This document shows positions 24,703 to 33,281 of a stretch of 52,115 nucleotides of DNA, piece by piece. Position 1 is the stretch's first letter; each line of letters opens with the position of its first letter. The notes under the pieces are model-generated. The model was not told the DNA's origin, ran no database searches, and saw only the letters and a list, made by a program, of their open reading frames with translations. Source of the DNA: an uncultured Lachnospiraceae bacterium (lineage in GTDB: Bacteria > Bacillota > Clostridia > Lachnospirales > Lachnospiraceae). The stretch lies in the NCBI GenBank assembly GCA_949471785.1, contig CASWRE010000022.1, positions 1 to 52,115 on the forward strand. The letters are read 5' to 3'. The position numbers and the translations under genes are program-made.

Positions 24703-25662
24703 GTGTTTGACTTTAACAAACCGAAGATTGAAATTACAGAGATTTCCGAAGATAAACGATATGGCCGTTTTGTGGTAGAACCTTTGGAAAGAGGGTATGG
24801 TACGACTCTGGGTAACTCGCTGAGGAGGATTATGCTGTCCTCTCTGCCGGGAGCCGCGGTGAGTCAGGTGAAGATCGAAGGCGTACTCCATGAGTTCAGC
24901 TCGATTCCGGGCGTGAAAGAGGATGTGACCGAGATTATCATGAACCTGAAAGGCCTCGCCATTAAAAACACCAGCGAGACGAACGAACCAAAGGTGGCCT
25001 ATATTGAGTATGAGGGCGAGGGCGTGGTACACGCTTCCGACATACAGGTGGATCAGGATATTGAGATCATGAATCCCGACCAGGTGATTGCCACACTGAA
25101 CGGCGGTGCGGACAGTAAGCTTTATATGGAGCTTACAATCACCAGAGGGCGCGGTTATATCAGCGCCGATAAGGGTAAAACCGACGATATGCCCATCGGT
25201 GTGATTGCCGTGGACGCCATCTATACGCCGGTGGAGCGGGTGAATCTGACGGTAGAGAATACCCGTGTGGGCCAGATTACTGATTTTGATAAGCTGACCT
25301 TAGATGTCTATACGAAAGGTACGCTGGAGCCGGATGAGGCTGTCAGTCTGGCGGCCAAGGTTTTGAGCGAACATCTGAAACTGTTTATCGACCTGTCCGA
25401 AAATGCGAAAACGGCGGAGGTCATGATTGAGACGGTAAACGATGAGAAAGAAAAAGTGCTGGAGATGAACATCGACGAGTTGGAACTCTCTGTGCGCTCT
25501 TACAATTGTCTGAAACGGGCCGGTATCAATACGGTGGAAGAACTGTGCAACAAAACTTCCGAGGATATGATGAAGGTCCGCAACCTGGGGCGCAAATCTC
25601 TGGAAGAGGTGCTTGCAAAGCTGAAAGAGCTGGGATTGCAGCTCAGCCCCGGAGAAGAATAA
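24703..25662 (+). CDS. rpoA: DNA-directed RNA polymerase alpha subunit
   Basis: 319 residues from GTG 24703 ([20 protein letters not shown]), AAGGAGG 10 bases upstream. N-terminal dimerisation domain with [21 protein letters not shown]-terminal domain about 250-315 ([40 protein letters not shown]) that binds UP elements and activators. Confidence 0.98.
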   Translation: MFDFNKPKIEITEISEDKRYGRFVVEPLERGYGTTLGNSLRRIMLSSLPGAAVSQVKIEGVLHEFSSIPGVKEDVTEIIMNLKGLAIKNTSETNEPKVAYIEYEGEGVVHASDIQVDQDIEIMNPDQVIATLNGGADSKLYMELTITRGRGYISADKGKTDDMPIGVIAVDAIYTPVERVNLTVENTRVGQITDFDKLTLDVYTKGTLEPDEAVSLAAKVLSEHLKLFIDLSENAKTAEVMIETVNDEKEKVLEMNIDELELSVRSYNCLKRAGINTVEELCNKTSEDMMKVRNLGRKSLEEVLAKLKELGLQLSPGEE

Positions 25663-25786
25663 GCAGACCGTTCTATAAACTGTGTCTGTCGGCATGTAAC
25701 TGTGTCGTTAGAAATTTATGGATTACGGCAGTCGTCAATAAGACCGAAGAAGCATGACGCCTGTTCCACAAATGGAGGAAAAACAA

Positions 25787-26323
25787 ATGTCTAAATATAG
25801 AAAGCTTGGTAAAACATCCAGCCAGAGAAAAGCGCTGCTGAGAAATCAGGCGACGGCTCTGCTGCATCACGGCAAGATCGTTACCACGGAGGCCAGAGCG
25901 AAAGAGATCCGCAAGGTCGTAGAGCCTCTGATCACGATGGCGATTAAAGAGAGGGATAATTACGAGATGGTTACCGTTACCGCTAAGGTGCCCCGCAAGG
26001 ACGCCGACGGCAAAAGGGTGAAAGAGGTCGTAGACGGCAAGAGAGTGACTGTTTTCGATGAAGTGCAGAAAGAGATCAAAAAAGACTCTCCTTCCCGCCT
26101 GAATGCAAGGAGACGCATACTCCGGGTGCTGTATCCGGTGGTGGAAGTTCCGAAGGAGAATTCCGGACGGAAGAAAAACACCAAAAAGGTAGATCTGGTC
26201 GACAAGATGTTCACCGAGATCGCTCCGAAATACGCGGACCGCAACGGTGGTTATACCCGTATCGTCAAGATCGGGCCGCGTAAAGGCGACGCAGCCATGG
26301 AGGTTATCCTGGAACTGGTATAA
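25787..26323 (+). CDS. rplQ: 50S ribosomal protein L17, long form
   Basis: 178 residues from ATG 25787 ([20 protein letters not shown]), GGAGG upstream. The family core is intact: [20 protein letters not shown] at the start and [20 protein letters not shown] near the end. Compared with the roughly 120-residue Bacillus protein there is an extra charged stretch of about 38 residues ([20 protein letters not shown] onward) and a second short Lys-rich insertion. Last gene of the cluster, followed by a strong terminator. Confidence 0.96.
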   Translation: MSKYRKLGKTSSQRKALLRNQATALLHHGKIVTTEARAKEIRKVVEPLITMAIKERDNYEMVTVTAKVPRKDADGKRVKEVVDGKRVTVFDEVQKEIKKDSPSRLNARRRILRVLYPVVEVPKENSGRKKNTKKVDLVDKMFTEIAPKYADRNGGYTRIVKIGPRKGDAAMEVILELV

Positions 26324-26345
26324 TAGGTAATTTTGTCATTTGCGA

Positions 26346-26378
26346 CAGGCCGATGCATCTGCATCGGCCTGTTTATAT
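26346..26378. terminator. Terminator of the ribosomal cluster
   Basis: CAGGCCGATGC / GCATCGGCCTG, perfect 11-bp stem with ATCT loop, then TTTATAT. Serves rplQ and, from the other side, the convergent SDR gene. Confidence 0.85.
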
Positions 26379-27110
26379 CCATCCGCCATCCATGGTAACC
26401 ACCTGGCCGGTCAGATAGGGATGACGGACGGCCAGATCGTAGATTAATGCAGCGGCTTCCTCGGGAGTCCCCATTCGTCCGGCGGGGATTTCCTCAAGGA
26501 GGGCCGCTGTTTCTTCGGGGTCCAGAAAATGATTCATGGCCGTGTCCACGGCGCCGAAAGCCGCCGCATTGCAGCGAATGTGGCTGGGAGCCAGCTCCTT
26601 GGCCAGAGCGCGGGTCATGGCGTTTATGCCTCCCTTTGTGGCAGAGTAGGCCACTTCGCAGGACGCTCCCACGTTTCCCCAGACAGAAGACACATTGACG
26701 ATGGAACCGTGTCCCCGGCGTAGCATCAGGGGGACCGCGCTCCGGCAGAAGAGGAAACAGGAAGTCAGATTGGTATTTATGATACGCTGCCATTCTTCCG
26801 GAGACATATCCTGAAAAAGGCCTATATGAGCCGTGCCGGCGTTGTTGATCAGGATTTCCGGACCGGTATCTCTGGCGGTAAGTTCGGCAAAAAGGCTCTG
26901 CACATAGGCGGCATTCCCCGCATCTCCCACAGTGATTTCACAGGAAATATGGAATCTGCCGCGAAGCTCCCGGCTCAGCGCTTCCAGCGCGTCCGGAGAG
27001 TGGAATCCGTTGAGAATCAGCGGATAGCCATGGCTGGCAAAGGTGTGCGCCGTAGCCCGGCCGATGCCGCGGGATGCTCCGGTGATCAGTACATATCCGG
27101 TATGAACCAT
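26373..27110 (-). CDS. SDR-family oxidoreductase (FabG-like)
   Basis: 245 residues. Rossmann motif TGASRGIG (10-17), NNAG (about 89-92), catalytic Ser of NVSSVWG, and YSATKGG with the Tyr-x3-Lys pair; the C-terminus MDGGWI is typical of classical SDRs. Close to 3-oxoacyl-ACP reductases, but no fatty-acid genes are near, so the substrate is uncertain. ATG 27110 has AGGAGG 10 bases upstream. Confidence 0.9.
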   Translation of the reverse strand: MVHTGYVLITGASRGIGRATAHTFASHGYPLILNGFHSPDALEALSRELRGRFHISCEITVGDAGNAAYVQSLFAELTARDTGPEILINNAGTAHIGLFQDMSPEEWQRIINTNLTSCFLFCRSAVPLMLRRGHGSIVNVSSVWGNVGASCEVAYSATKGGINAMTRALAKELAPSHIRCNAAAFGAVDTAMNHFLDPEETAALLEEIPAGRMGTPEEAAALIYDLAVRHPYLTGQVVTMDGGWI

Positions 27111-27175
27111 ATCATATACGCCTCCTGTGTTTTATGATCAAGGCTTTCGGGTACGGGGGCCCGTCTGCTTACGGT

Positions 27176-27204
27176 ATCATAGCATGGAAACCCAATTTTC
27201 TCAA
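27176..27204 (-). promoter_or_regulatory. Promoter of the SDR gene
   Basis: Minus strand: -35 TTGAGA (27204-27199), 17-base spacer, -10 TATGAT (27181-27176). Confidence 0.55.
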
Positions 27205-27249
27205 GAGCAGCTTTTTACAAATTGTTTAGAGTTCTTTATATTTGTGCCG

Positions 27250-27278
27250 TTGCCACTTCTGGTAAAAAGGTGTAAAAT
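27250..27278 (+). promoter_or_regulatory. Promoter of the lipid kinase gene
   Basis: -35 TTGCCA (27250-27255), 17-base spacer, -10 TAAAAT (27273-27278). Confidence 0.55.
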
Positions 27279-27302
27279 GCCAGTATTGCACAGGAGGCAG
27301 GT

Positions 27303-28223
27303 ATGAAAAAGAAATTATTTTTTGTTTTTAATCCGTTATCAGGGAAGGCATTGATCAAAAACAAGCTGCTGGACATTGTGGATGTATTTGTCAAAAGAGG
27401 CTATGAGGTGCAGGTTCATCCGACCCAGAAGGCCGGCGATGCTGCCGAGAGGGTGGCGGAGGCGGCGGAGTGGGCGGATTTGATCGTCTGCTGCGGCGGT
27501 GACGGCACATTGGATGAGGCGGTGAACGGCCTGCGCCAGGCGGGCAGAGACGTCCCTCTGGGCTATATTCCGGCGGGCAGTACCAATGATTTTGCCAGCA
27601 GCCTGCAGATTTCCCGGGACATGGTGGAAGCGGCGCGTCAGGTTATGCAGGGCGAGGTCCGCCGGGTGGACGTGGGTTCCTTTAACGATCAGACTTTTGT
27701 GTACGTGGCGGCGTTCGGCCTTTTTACGGAAGTGTCCTATGAGACGGACCAGAATATGAAAAATGTTTTGGGGTACGTGGCGTATCTTCTGGAGGGGGCG
27801 AAACGGATTTTTGATATCAAAACCTATCGAATGAAAGTAGCCTCCGATACCGACCAATATGAAGGAGAATTTATTTATGGGATGGTGACAAATTCCCGTT
27901 CTGTTGGTGGGTTTAAAAATCTGACAGGGAAAAATGTAGAGATGGACGACGGTTATTTTGAAGTGACTCTGATTCACGCGCCGAAGAACGCTCTGGAGTT
28001 AAATGAGATTATCAGCTGTCTGCTGACAAGAGAGGATACGACGAATCTGATTGAATCCTTCAAGACTACTGCGCTGACCGTGGAGGCGGAGACGGAGGTC
28101 AGCTGGACGCTGGACGGGGAGTACGGCGGTTCTCCGAAGGAACTGGTCATCCGCAATCAGCGTCAGGCTCTGCCTATCATCCTGGCGCCTTCGGACGACC
28201 GGCAGATTCCTCTGTTGGGATAA
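27303..28223 (+). CDS. Diacylglycerol/lipid kinase (YegS/DgkB family)
   Basis: 306 residues, AGGAGG upstream. FNPLSGKALIKNKL at the start, GGDGTLDEAVNGL (65-77) for nucleotide binding, and PAGSTNDFASSL are the family signatures. The soluble Gram-positive DgkB returns diacylglycerol to phospholipid synthesis at the membrane face; the exact lipid here is inferred. Two bases separate its stop from the stop of the convergent carboxypeptidase gene, with no terminator between. Confidence 0.92.
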   Translation: MKKKLFFVFNPLSGKALIKNKLLDIVDVFVKRGYEVQVHPTQKAGDAAERVAEAAEWADLIVCCGGDGTLDEAVNGLRQAGRDVPLGYIPAGSTNDFASSLQISRDMVEAARQVMQGEVRRVDVGSFNDQTFVYVAAFGLFTEVSYETDQNMKNVLGYVAYLLEGAKRIFDIKTYRMKVASDTDQYEGEFIYGMVTNSRSVGGFKNLTGKNVEMDDGYFEVTLIHAPKNALELNEIISCLLTREDTTNLIESFKTTALTVEAETEVSWTLDGEYGGSPKELVIRNQRQALPIILAPSDDRQIPLLG

Positions 28224-28225
28224 AA

Positions 28226-29089
28226 TCAGTGTTCTGTGCGCCCGAGATATTCTTCCAGGCAGACGCCCTGTTCTTTAATCTCTCTGGCAGCTTCCCTCCC
28301 TACGTAGCGGAAATGCCAGGGCTCGTTGATGACGCCGGTAATATCGCTTTTTTCTTCGGGATAGCGCACGATGAAACCATATTCACAGCAATGCTCCTCC
28401 AGCCACTGCCAGATGATGTCGGGGGCCTGAGCTTCCCGGTCGGCGGAAGTGATGTCCACCGCGATGCCCATCTGGTGCTCGCTGGTGCCGGGAACGGCCA
28501 CCCAGGCTTCGGCCAGTTCCCTGGCGTCCTCGTGGGAGTTGCCTTCGTTCTCATAGGCAATCAGTTTATCGTCCAGGAGCTGTTGCTGCTTGTCCGCCGT
28601 CCGGTAGGAAGAAGAGATTGTGGGCATCAGCCCCTCGGCTCTGGCGTCGTCGAACATCTGCTGCAGATCCGGATAGATCCGGCTGTCCACGGCATGGCCG
28701 TTGGCCAGCTGAGTCAGTTCCACCTCGTAATCTTCCGGCATGGGATTCCAGCGGTTGACCAGGATCAGCCGCCAGTCCTTTTCCCGGCTGTCTGTACTCT
28801 CTTCTGTATGGCTTTCCTCTGTATGGCTCTCTTCTTTTTCGGATGTTTCCCCTTCCGTGGAGGAGGACGTTGCCGCGTCGGAACTATGGGCGGATGGTTC
28901 TGATGCGACTTCTGAGAAGCCGGAATATTCCAGGGAGGGAGAGATGGCAGGGGCGTCGTTCGCTTTCCGGAAATTGCCGCCAAGGAGAATGAGCAGAATG
29001 ACCAGCAGGACGGTCATGGCCCCCAGAGGAGCTATGCCGCGTGCATATCTACGTTTCTTTTTTGGCGAGTGTGTAGCCTTTTTAGCCAT
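28226..29089 (-). CDS. D-alanyl-D-alanine carboxypeptidase, VanY type (M15B)
   Basis: 287 residues, AAAGGAG upstream. Lys/Arg-rich N-terminus, membrane anchor about 22-38, then a Ser/Glu-rich linker with HTEES repeated (89-98). The catalytic domain (about 105-270) has SSYRT, GTSEHQMGIAVDIT with zinc ligands His205 and Asp212, and EPWHFRYVG with Glu256 and His259. Trims the last D-Ala of peptidoglycan stems outside the membrane. No van resistance genes are nearby, so it is probably a housekeeping or remodelling enzyme. Confidence 0.93.
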   Translation of the reverse strand: MAKKATHSPKKKRRYARGIAPLGAMTVLLVILLILLGGNFRKANDAPAISPSLEYSGFSEVASEPSAHSSDAATSSSTEGETSEKEESHTEESHTEESTDSREKDWRLILVNRWNPMPEDYEVELTQLANGHAVDSRIYPDLQQMFDDARAEGLMPTISSSYRTADKQQQLLDDKLIAYENEGNSHEDARELAEAWVAVPGTSEHQMGIAVDITSADREAQAPDIIWQWLEEHCCEYGFIVRYPEEKSDITGVINEPWHFRYVGREAAREIKEQGVCLEEYLGRTEH

Positions 29090-29224
29090 GGGAATGTGCT
29101 CCTTTCGTTATGGAAATTCATTTTCCGTGTTTTTTAGTTCTTTTTGTATTTTACCAGAAGTCATCCCCGGAAACTTTAACAGTTTATGGAAAAATTCTTA
29201 AGAAAATCTCAAGGAGAGGGATAG

Positions 29225-30994
29225 ATGGCAGAGCAGGAGTATACGCCGGAAGTAGTCGCGGCGCTGAAAGATGATGTGAACCTCGGTATGGCGCTGGAGG
29301 AAATCAAGGCAAACATCGAGGAACAATTGAAAAAATGCGGTCTGTATTACCGGCTGTTTTCCCGGGTGAAGGGCAGCCGTTCCCTGGCGCAGAAAATCGC
29401 GGGAGGAAATTACGGTTCTTCGGATACTCAGCGCAAAGTGCAGGATCTGATCGGCGTGCGGATTGTGCTCTATTACTCGGACGACCTGTCTCCCTGCCGC
29501 AATATTCTGGAAAAGACCTTTGCCCAGAACGGGTCCTGGTCCGTGAATGAGCGTACGGTCAATCAATTTCAGGCCACAAAGATCAACGGCGTGTTTGAAA
29601 TCCCCCAGCGTCTGTTGGGACTGGTGAAGGAGGATACCTGGAAGCTTCCGGTAGACGCCACCTTTGAGGTGCAGATCCGCACGGTACTTTTTGAGGGATG
29701 GCATGAGATCGAGCATGACATGCGCTATAAAGACGTAAAAAATAAGCAGCGAAATCTCTGGAAGGGGAATCAGGAGCTGGCCCGTACCATGAACAGTATT
29801 CTGGCCAGCCTGGAACTGTGCGACTGGTCTCTGGCCAGTTTGTTTGAAAATCTGGCGAGAAAACATCTCGAGAAAAAGAACTGGGAGCTGATGCTCAGGA
29901 GCCGTTACCGTCTTCGAATGGAGGAAAAGCCCATGAAACCGGAGCTGGCGGCTTATCTGAACGATCATGGCGATGTGGCCAGAGCATTCTTTAATTGCGA
30001 CAAGATGAAAATGATCAATGCACTGATGGATGAAAATGTGCATACCCGTCTAACCTTTGACGTCCTGATGAAAGTGTTGAACGACACATATGTTCACGAC
30101 GCCCAGGTGGCGAGGATACTGTCGGATACCAAGCTGGTGGTCTATGAGCCGGTAAAGCGCAAGAATAAATTTCTGCCGCTGGAAAACCGGACCACATTCC
30201 AGCTGGATGTGGCGTTAAACGGGCCGGGGATGTCCGGAGAGGAGACCCGTAGGCTTTTTGAAACGGCGGCCAGGATTATATACAGCTGGGGACGCTATAA
30301 ATACAGGGCCGTTTTTCCGGAGGCGCCGGAGGAGCTGGAGGATTTTCGGGGAAGAAGGCCGGGGTATGAGCTCCATGTGGAATATGACGGGGACAGCAAT
30401 TATTTTCTGCTGGATTGTTCGAGGATCGACAGTAAGATGCCGGGGACGCTCTGGTTTACCGAGAGCCGGATCGAGAATAAAAACGGCCGTCTTTTGTTCT
30501 TCGTCATTAATACCAGCAGCACTCCGGAAACCGAGGCGGCCAGAATCAGTTTCCGTAAGCCCAAATTTGTGGATCGAATACGGGAGCAAGTGGATTTTTA
30601 CGACGTGGTGCGCATGCCTTCCCAGCTTGCGGTGATCGAGACAGAAGAAGAAAGGCGGCGTATGGAGGAGCTGATCGTTCATCCGGCCCGCTGCCTGCCG
30701 GTGATCTGTGTAAATTGGGACGCCCAGTTGGGGAAGTTTATGACTCATGCCGACAAGCTTTTGCATACGGTGGGGGCTTTTTGCCATATTTACGCGGATC
30801 AGACCAGGCAGGATGGTGCGGTGGAGGTATACTGGCCCGACGGCAGGGAAAACCGTTTCGGCCGGGAAGATATTCTGGCCAGCCGTTTTGAGTATAACCG
30901 GAAGGTGTTCACAACGGAACAGCTTTATGAGCTGCCTTTCCGCCATAAGCTGGTGGATATGGTGCGGGCGTGTAATAATGGGAGATTGAAATGA
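29225..30994 (+). CDS. RelA/SpoT-domain protein with unknown C-terminal part, 589 residues
   Basis: AAGGAGAGGG before ATG. Residues about 40-170 follow the (p)ppGpp synthetase fold: YRLFSRVKGSRSLAQKI, QDLIGVRIVLYYSDD (Asp74 at the Mg site) and FEVQIRTVLFEGWHEIEHDM then RYK (147-169). The G-loop NGYRSLH is replaced by NGVFEIP (121-127), so the GDP/GTP-binding Tyr and His are missing. Residues about 300-480 include GTLWFTESRIENKNGRLLFF, and 484-589 contain ARCLPVICVNWDAQLGKFMT and a VEVYWPDGRENRF segment; these recall an uncharacterised module seen in other bacteria (from memory). Too short and different for Rel. Next to a companion hypothetical gene at 31076. Enzyme activity is doubtful; a sensing or toxin-like role is speculative. 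Confidence 0.7.
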   Translation: MAEQEYTPEVVAALKDDVNLGMALEEIKANIEEQLKKCGLYYRLFSRVKGSRSLAQKIAGGNYGSSDTQRKVQDLIGVRIVLYYSDDLSPCRNILEKTFAQNGSWSVNERTVNQFQATKINGVFEIPQRLLGLVKEDTWKLPVDATFEVQIRTVLFEGWHEIEHDMRYKDVKNKQRNLWKGNQELARTMNSILASLELCDWSLASLFENLARKHLEKKNWELMLRSRYRLRMEEKPMKPELAAYLNDHGDVARAFFNCDKMKMINALMDENVHTRLTFDVLMKVLNDTYVHDAQVARILSDTKLVVYEPVKRKNKFLPLENRTTFQLDVALNGPGMSGEETRRLFETAARIIYSWGRYKYRAVFPEAPEELEDFRGRRPGYELHVEYDGDSNYFLLDCSRIDSKMPGTLWFTESRIENKNGRLLFFVINTSSTPETEAARISFRKPKFVDRIREQVDFYDVVRMPSQLAVIETEEERRRMEELIVHPARCLPVICVNWDAQLGKFMTHADKLLHTVGAFCHIYADQTRQDGAVEVYWPDGRENRFGREDILASRFEYNRKVFTTEQLYELPFRHKLVDMVRACNNGRLK

Positions 30995-31020
30995 GGCATA
31001 CCATGGAAGCCGCAGACGCT

Positions 31021-31048
31021 GCATGACATGCGGAGATAATAGTCATGC
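31021..31048. repeat. Inverted repeat upstream of the gene at 31076
   Basis: GCATGAC (31021-31027) and GTCATGC (31042-31048), perfect 7 bp, in the 81-base gap after the RelA-like gene. Confidence 0.4.
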
Positions 31049-31075
31049 GACATTAGCAAAAAAGAGGAGAAGGAG

Positions 31076-32065
31076 ATGGAGAACAGCAAGAATGGGATCA
31101 GCAGGGCCTGTGCCGACGAGGTGGGGACGGATCAATATATCGAGCTGGACGAATATCTGATCTGCTGGCCCCGCAGGGACGAGGCCCATCCGCAGGTGGA
31201 GCAGTGTAAGAGGGTCGCAAAAAGGGACGGTGCGGCGACGGTTTTTGCCCTGCAGGATGCGAAGATTTTCCGGTGGACGGAGTGCGTGGGGCACGGCAGA
31301 GAGTTTTTTGTGCTGAAACGGGATCTGGGACAGATCGTTCGGGTGGACGCGGAAATGCTGGAGGAGACGGTGATCCCGGCGCTAGGAACGTATCCCCACC
31401 ATCTGGAGCTGGCCGAAGGCTATCTGTATTATGGCACGAAGAAGGAACATCCTCTGATCGTTCGGGTGGATTTGGGCGATATGACGCAGGCGGGCATGGA
31501 CGATGAGGGAGAGTACATGAATCTTAGAGTAGACGCCTGGCTGCCTGTGGGGCATTTGTTTTACGGTATGCACGACGATTTTGACAGGGAAGAATCCGTT
31601 TTATACCGGATCGATATGAACAGCTTTCAGGCAGAGAAGCTGTCGGTCACTCCTTTTTCTCTGGAGCGGTTCTGGGAGAAACCGGAGCTTCTGAAAGAAT
31701 CTTTTACCTTTGTGCGGGAGGGATTGCTGATCACGGTGGTGACCCAGTCCCGCCATGGAGACAGCTATTATGAGCTGGCAGATCCTGTCAATCCCGGTTC
31801 CGTCAGACGCCGTCGCCTGTGCGGGCCCATGAATCATATCTGGTTTGTCGACGGGCAGATTTATCTGGCGGAGATGGAGGACGCCATGACGATTCGCGCT
31901 TTCGATCCGACGACAGAGGAGGAGCGTATACTGGCGTCCCATACCCACTGTTTCGCCAAAGATGAATTCGGCCATATAACGGGGGAACGTCCCCAGGTGG
32001 TGGGAAATTGGCTGTATTATTGGGATTGCGAGAAAGAAGAACGAATTTGCGTTCCGCTGCAGTGA
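31076..32065 (+). CDS. Hypothetical protein, possible beta-propeller
   Basis: 329 residues, GAGGAGAAGGAG before the ATG. No signal peptide or membrane helix. Repeating elements of about 40-50 residues (VALL-like strands such as LAEGYLYYGTKKEHPLIVRV, LPVGHLFYGMHDDFDREESV, VDGQIYLAEMEDAMTIRAFD, VVGNWLYYWDCEKEERICVP) look like the blades of a DUF5050/WD-like propeller. Same strand as the RelA-like gene, 81 bases away, no terminator between them, so co-transcription is likely. Function not recognised. Confidence 0.7.
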   Translation: MENSKNGISRACADEVGTDQYIELDEYLICWPRRDEAHPQVEQCKRVAKRDGAATVFALQDAKIFRWTECVGHGREFFVLKRDLGQIVRVDAEMLEETVIPALGTYPHHLELAEGYLYYGTKKEHPLIVRVDLGDMTQAGMDDEGEYMNLRVDAWLPVGHLFYGMHDDFDREESVLYRIDMNSFQAEKLSVTPFSLERFWEKPELLKESFTFVREGLLITVVTQSRHGDSYYELADPVNPGSVRRRRLCGPMNHIWFVDGQIYLAEMEDAMTIRAFDPTTEEERILASHTHCFAKDEFGHITGERPQVVGNWLYYWDCEKEERICVPLQ

Positions 32066-32129
32066 AAAGACAGGGCCGTCCGAGCGGATATATGCTGAAT
32101 GGCTTTTTTGGAGAATTTTCTTGAGAATG

Positions 32130-32158
32130 TTGACGTGTTTTGCGGATGGGTATAAAAT
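32130..32158 (+). promoter_or_regulatory. Promoter of ilvE
   Basis: -35 TTGACG (32130-32135), 17-base spacer, -10 TAAAAT (32153-32158). No T-box motif is visible in the short leader. Confidence 0.6.
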
Positions 32159-32233
32159 AAATCTGATTTTACAACGAAGATTTTTTTATCCATATCATAT
32201 CTGCCCGTCGGACAGATCGCAGAAAGGAAGTTG

Positions 32234-33265
32234 ATGAAAATGGAAAAGAAAAATATTGATTGGGGAAATCTGGGTTTTGCGTATATGCCAACCACTACAC
32301 GGTTTGTGGCCAATTATAAGGACGGCGCCTGGGATGAGGGCAGCCTGACCACCGACGCCACGGTGAACATATCCGAGTGCGCGGGCGTACTGCAGTATTC
32401 CCAGTCCTGTTTTGAGGGCCTGAAGGCTTATACGACAGAGGACGGCAGGATTGTCTGCTTCCGTCCGGATCTGAACGCGGCCCGTATGGCCGATACCTGC
32501 CGCCGTTTGGAGATGCCGGTATTTCCCGAAGACAAGTGGGTGGAGGCCGTGAAGAAAGTGGTTGCGGCCAACAGCGATTATGTGCCGCCATACGGTTCCG
32601 GCGCTACGCTGTATGTCCGTCCCTTTATGTTTGCCAGCGGCCCGGTAATCGGTGTGAGTCCGGCCAGGGAATACCAGTTTCGTATTTTCTGTACGCCGGT
32701 GGGGCCCTATTTTAAGGGCGGCGTGAGACCTCTTACCATCCGCGTCAGCGACTATGACCGGGCGGCGCCCCACGGTACGGGCCATATCAAGGCGGGTCTG
32801 AATTATGCCATGAGCCTCCATGCGATTGTGGAAGCCCATGAGCAGGGATATGACGAGAATATGTATTTGGACGCGGCTACCAGGACGAATGTGGAGGAGA
32901 CCGGCGGCGCGAACTTTATCTTTGTGACGAAGGATCGGAAAGTAGTGACGCCCAAATCCGGCAGTATCCTGCCCTCTATCACCCGCCGTTCTCTGATGTA
33001 TGTGGCGAAGGAATATCTGGGACTGGAAGCGGAGGAGCGCGAGGTGCCCTTTGAGGAAGTGAAGGAGTTCGCCGAGTGCGGCCTGTGCGGTACGGCGGCG
33101 GTGATCTCTCCGGTGGGAAAGATTGTGGATCATGGAAAAGAGATCTGCCTGCCCAGCGGGATGACGGACATGGGGCCCGTGACGAAAAAACTGTACGATA
33201 CGCTGACCGGTATCCAGATGGGCAGTATCAAAGCTCCCGAAGGATGGATCTGCGAGATCGGCTGA
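32234..33265 (+). CDS. ilvE: Branched-chain amino acid aminotransferase
   Basis: 343 residues from ATG 32234 (AAAGGAAG upstream). Motifs: SQSCFEGLKAYTTEDGRIVC, RPDLNAARMADTCRRLEMPV, YVRPFMFASGPVIGVSPARE, then HIKAGLNYAMSLHAIVEAHE with the PLP lysine in the GHIKAG segment, and ETGGANFIFVTKD. PLP fold type IV, transfers amino groups between glutamate and Leu/Ile/Val keto acids. It ends 16 bases before a PfkB kinase gene. Confidence 0.95.
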   Translation: MKMEKKNIDWGNLGFAYMPTTTRFVANYKDGAWDEGSLTTDATVNISECAGVLQYSQSCFEGLKAYTTEDGRIVCFRPDLNAARMADTCRRLEMPVFPEDKWVEAVKKVVAANSDYVPPYGSGATLYVRPFMFASGPVIGVSPAREYQFRIFCTPVGPYFKGGVRPLTIRVSDYDRAAPHGTGHIKAGLNYAMSLHAIVEAHEQGYDENMYLDAATRTNVEETGGANFIFVTKDRKVVTPKSGSILPSITRRSLMYVAKEYLGLEAEEREVPFEEVKEFAECGLCGTAAVISPVGKIVDHGKEICLPSGMTDMGPVTKKLYDTLTGIQMGSIKAPEGWICEIG

Positions 33266-33281
33266 AAATAGGGGAAATGGC

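Noticed and set aside
28226..29089. Considered as a vancomycin-resistance vanY gene
   Set aside because: No vanH/A/X or vanRS genes nearby; plain VanY-type carboxypeptidases are common in Clostridia.
32066..32233. Possible T-box or amino-acid riboswitch before ilvE
   Set aside because: The leader is short and lacks the T-box sequence and any terminator hairpin.
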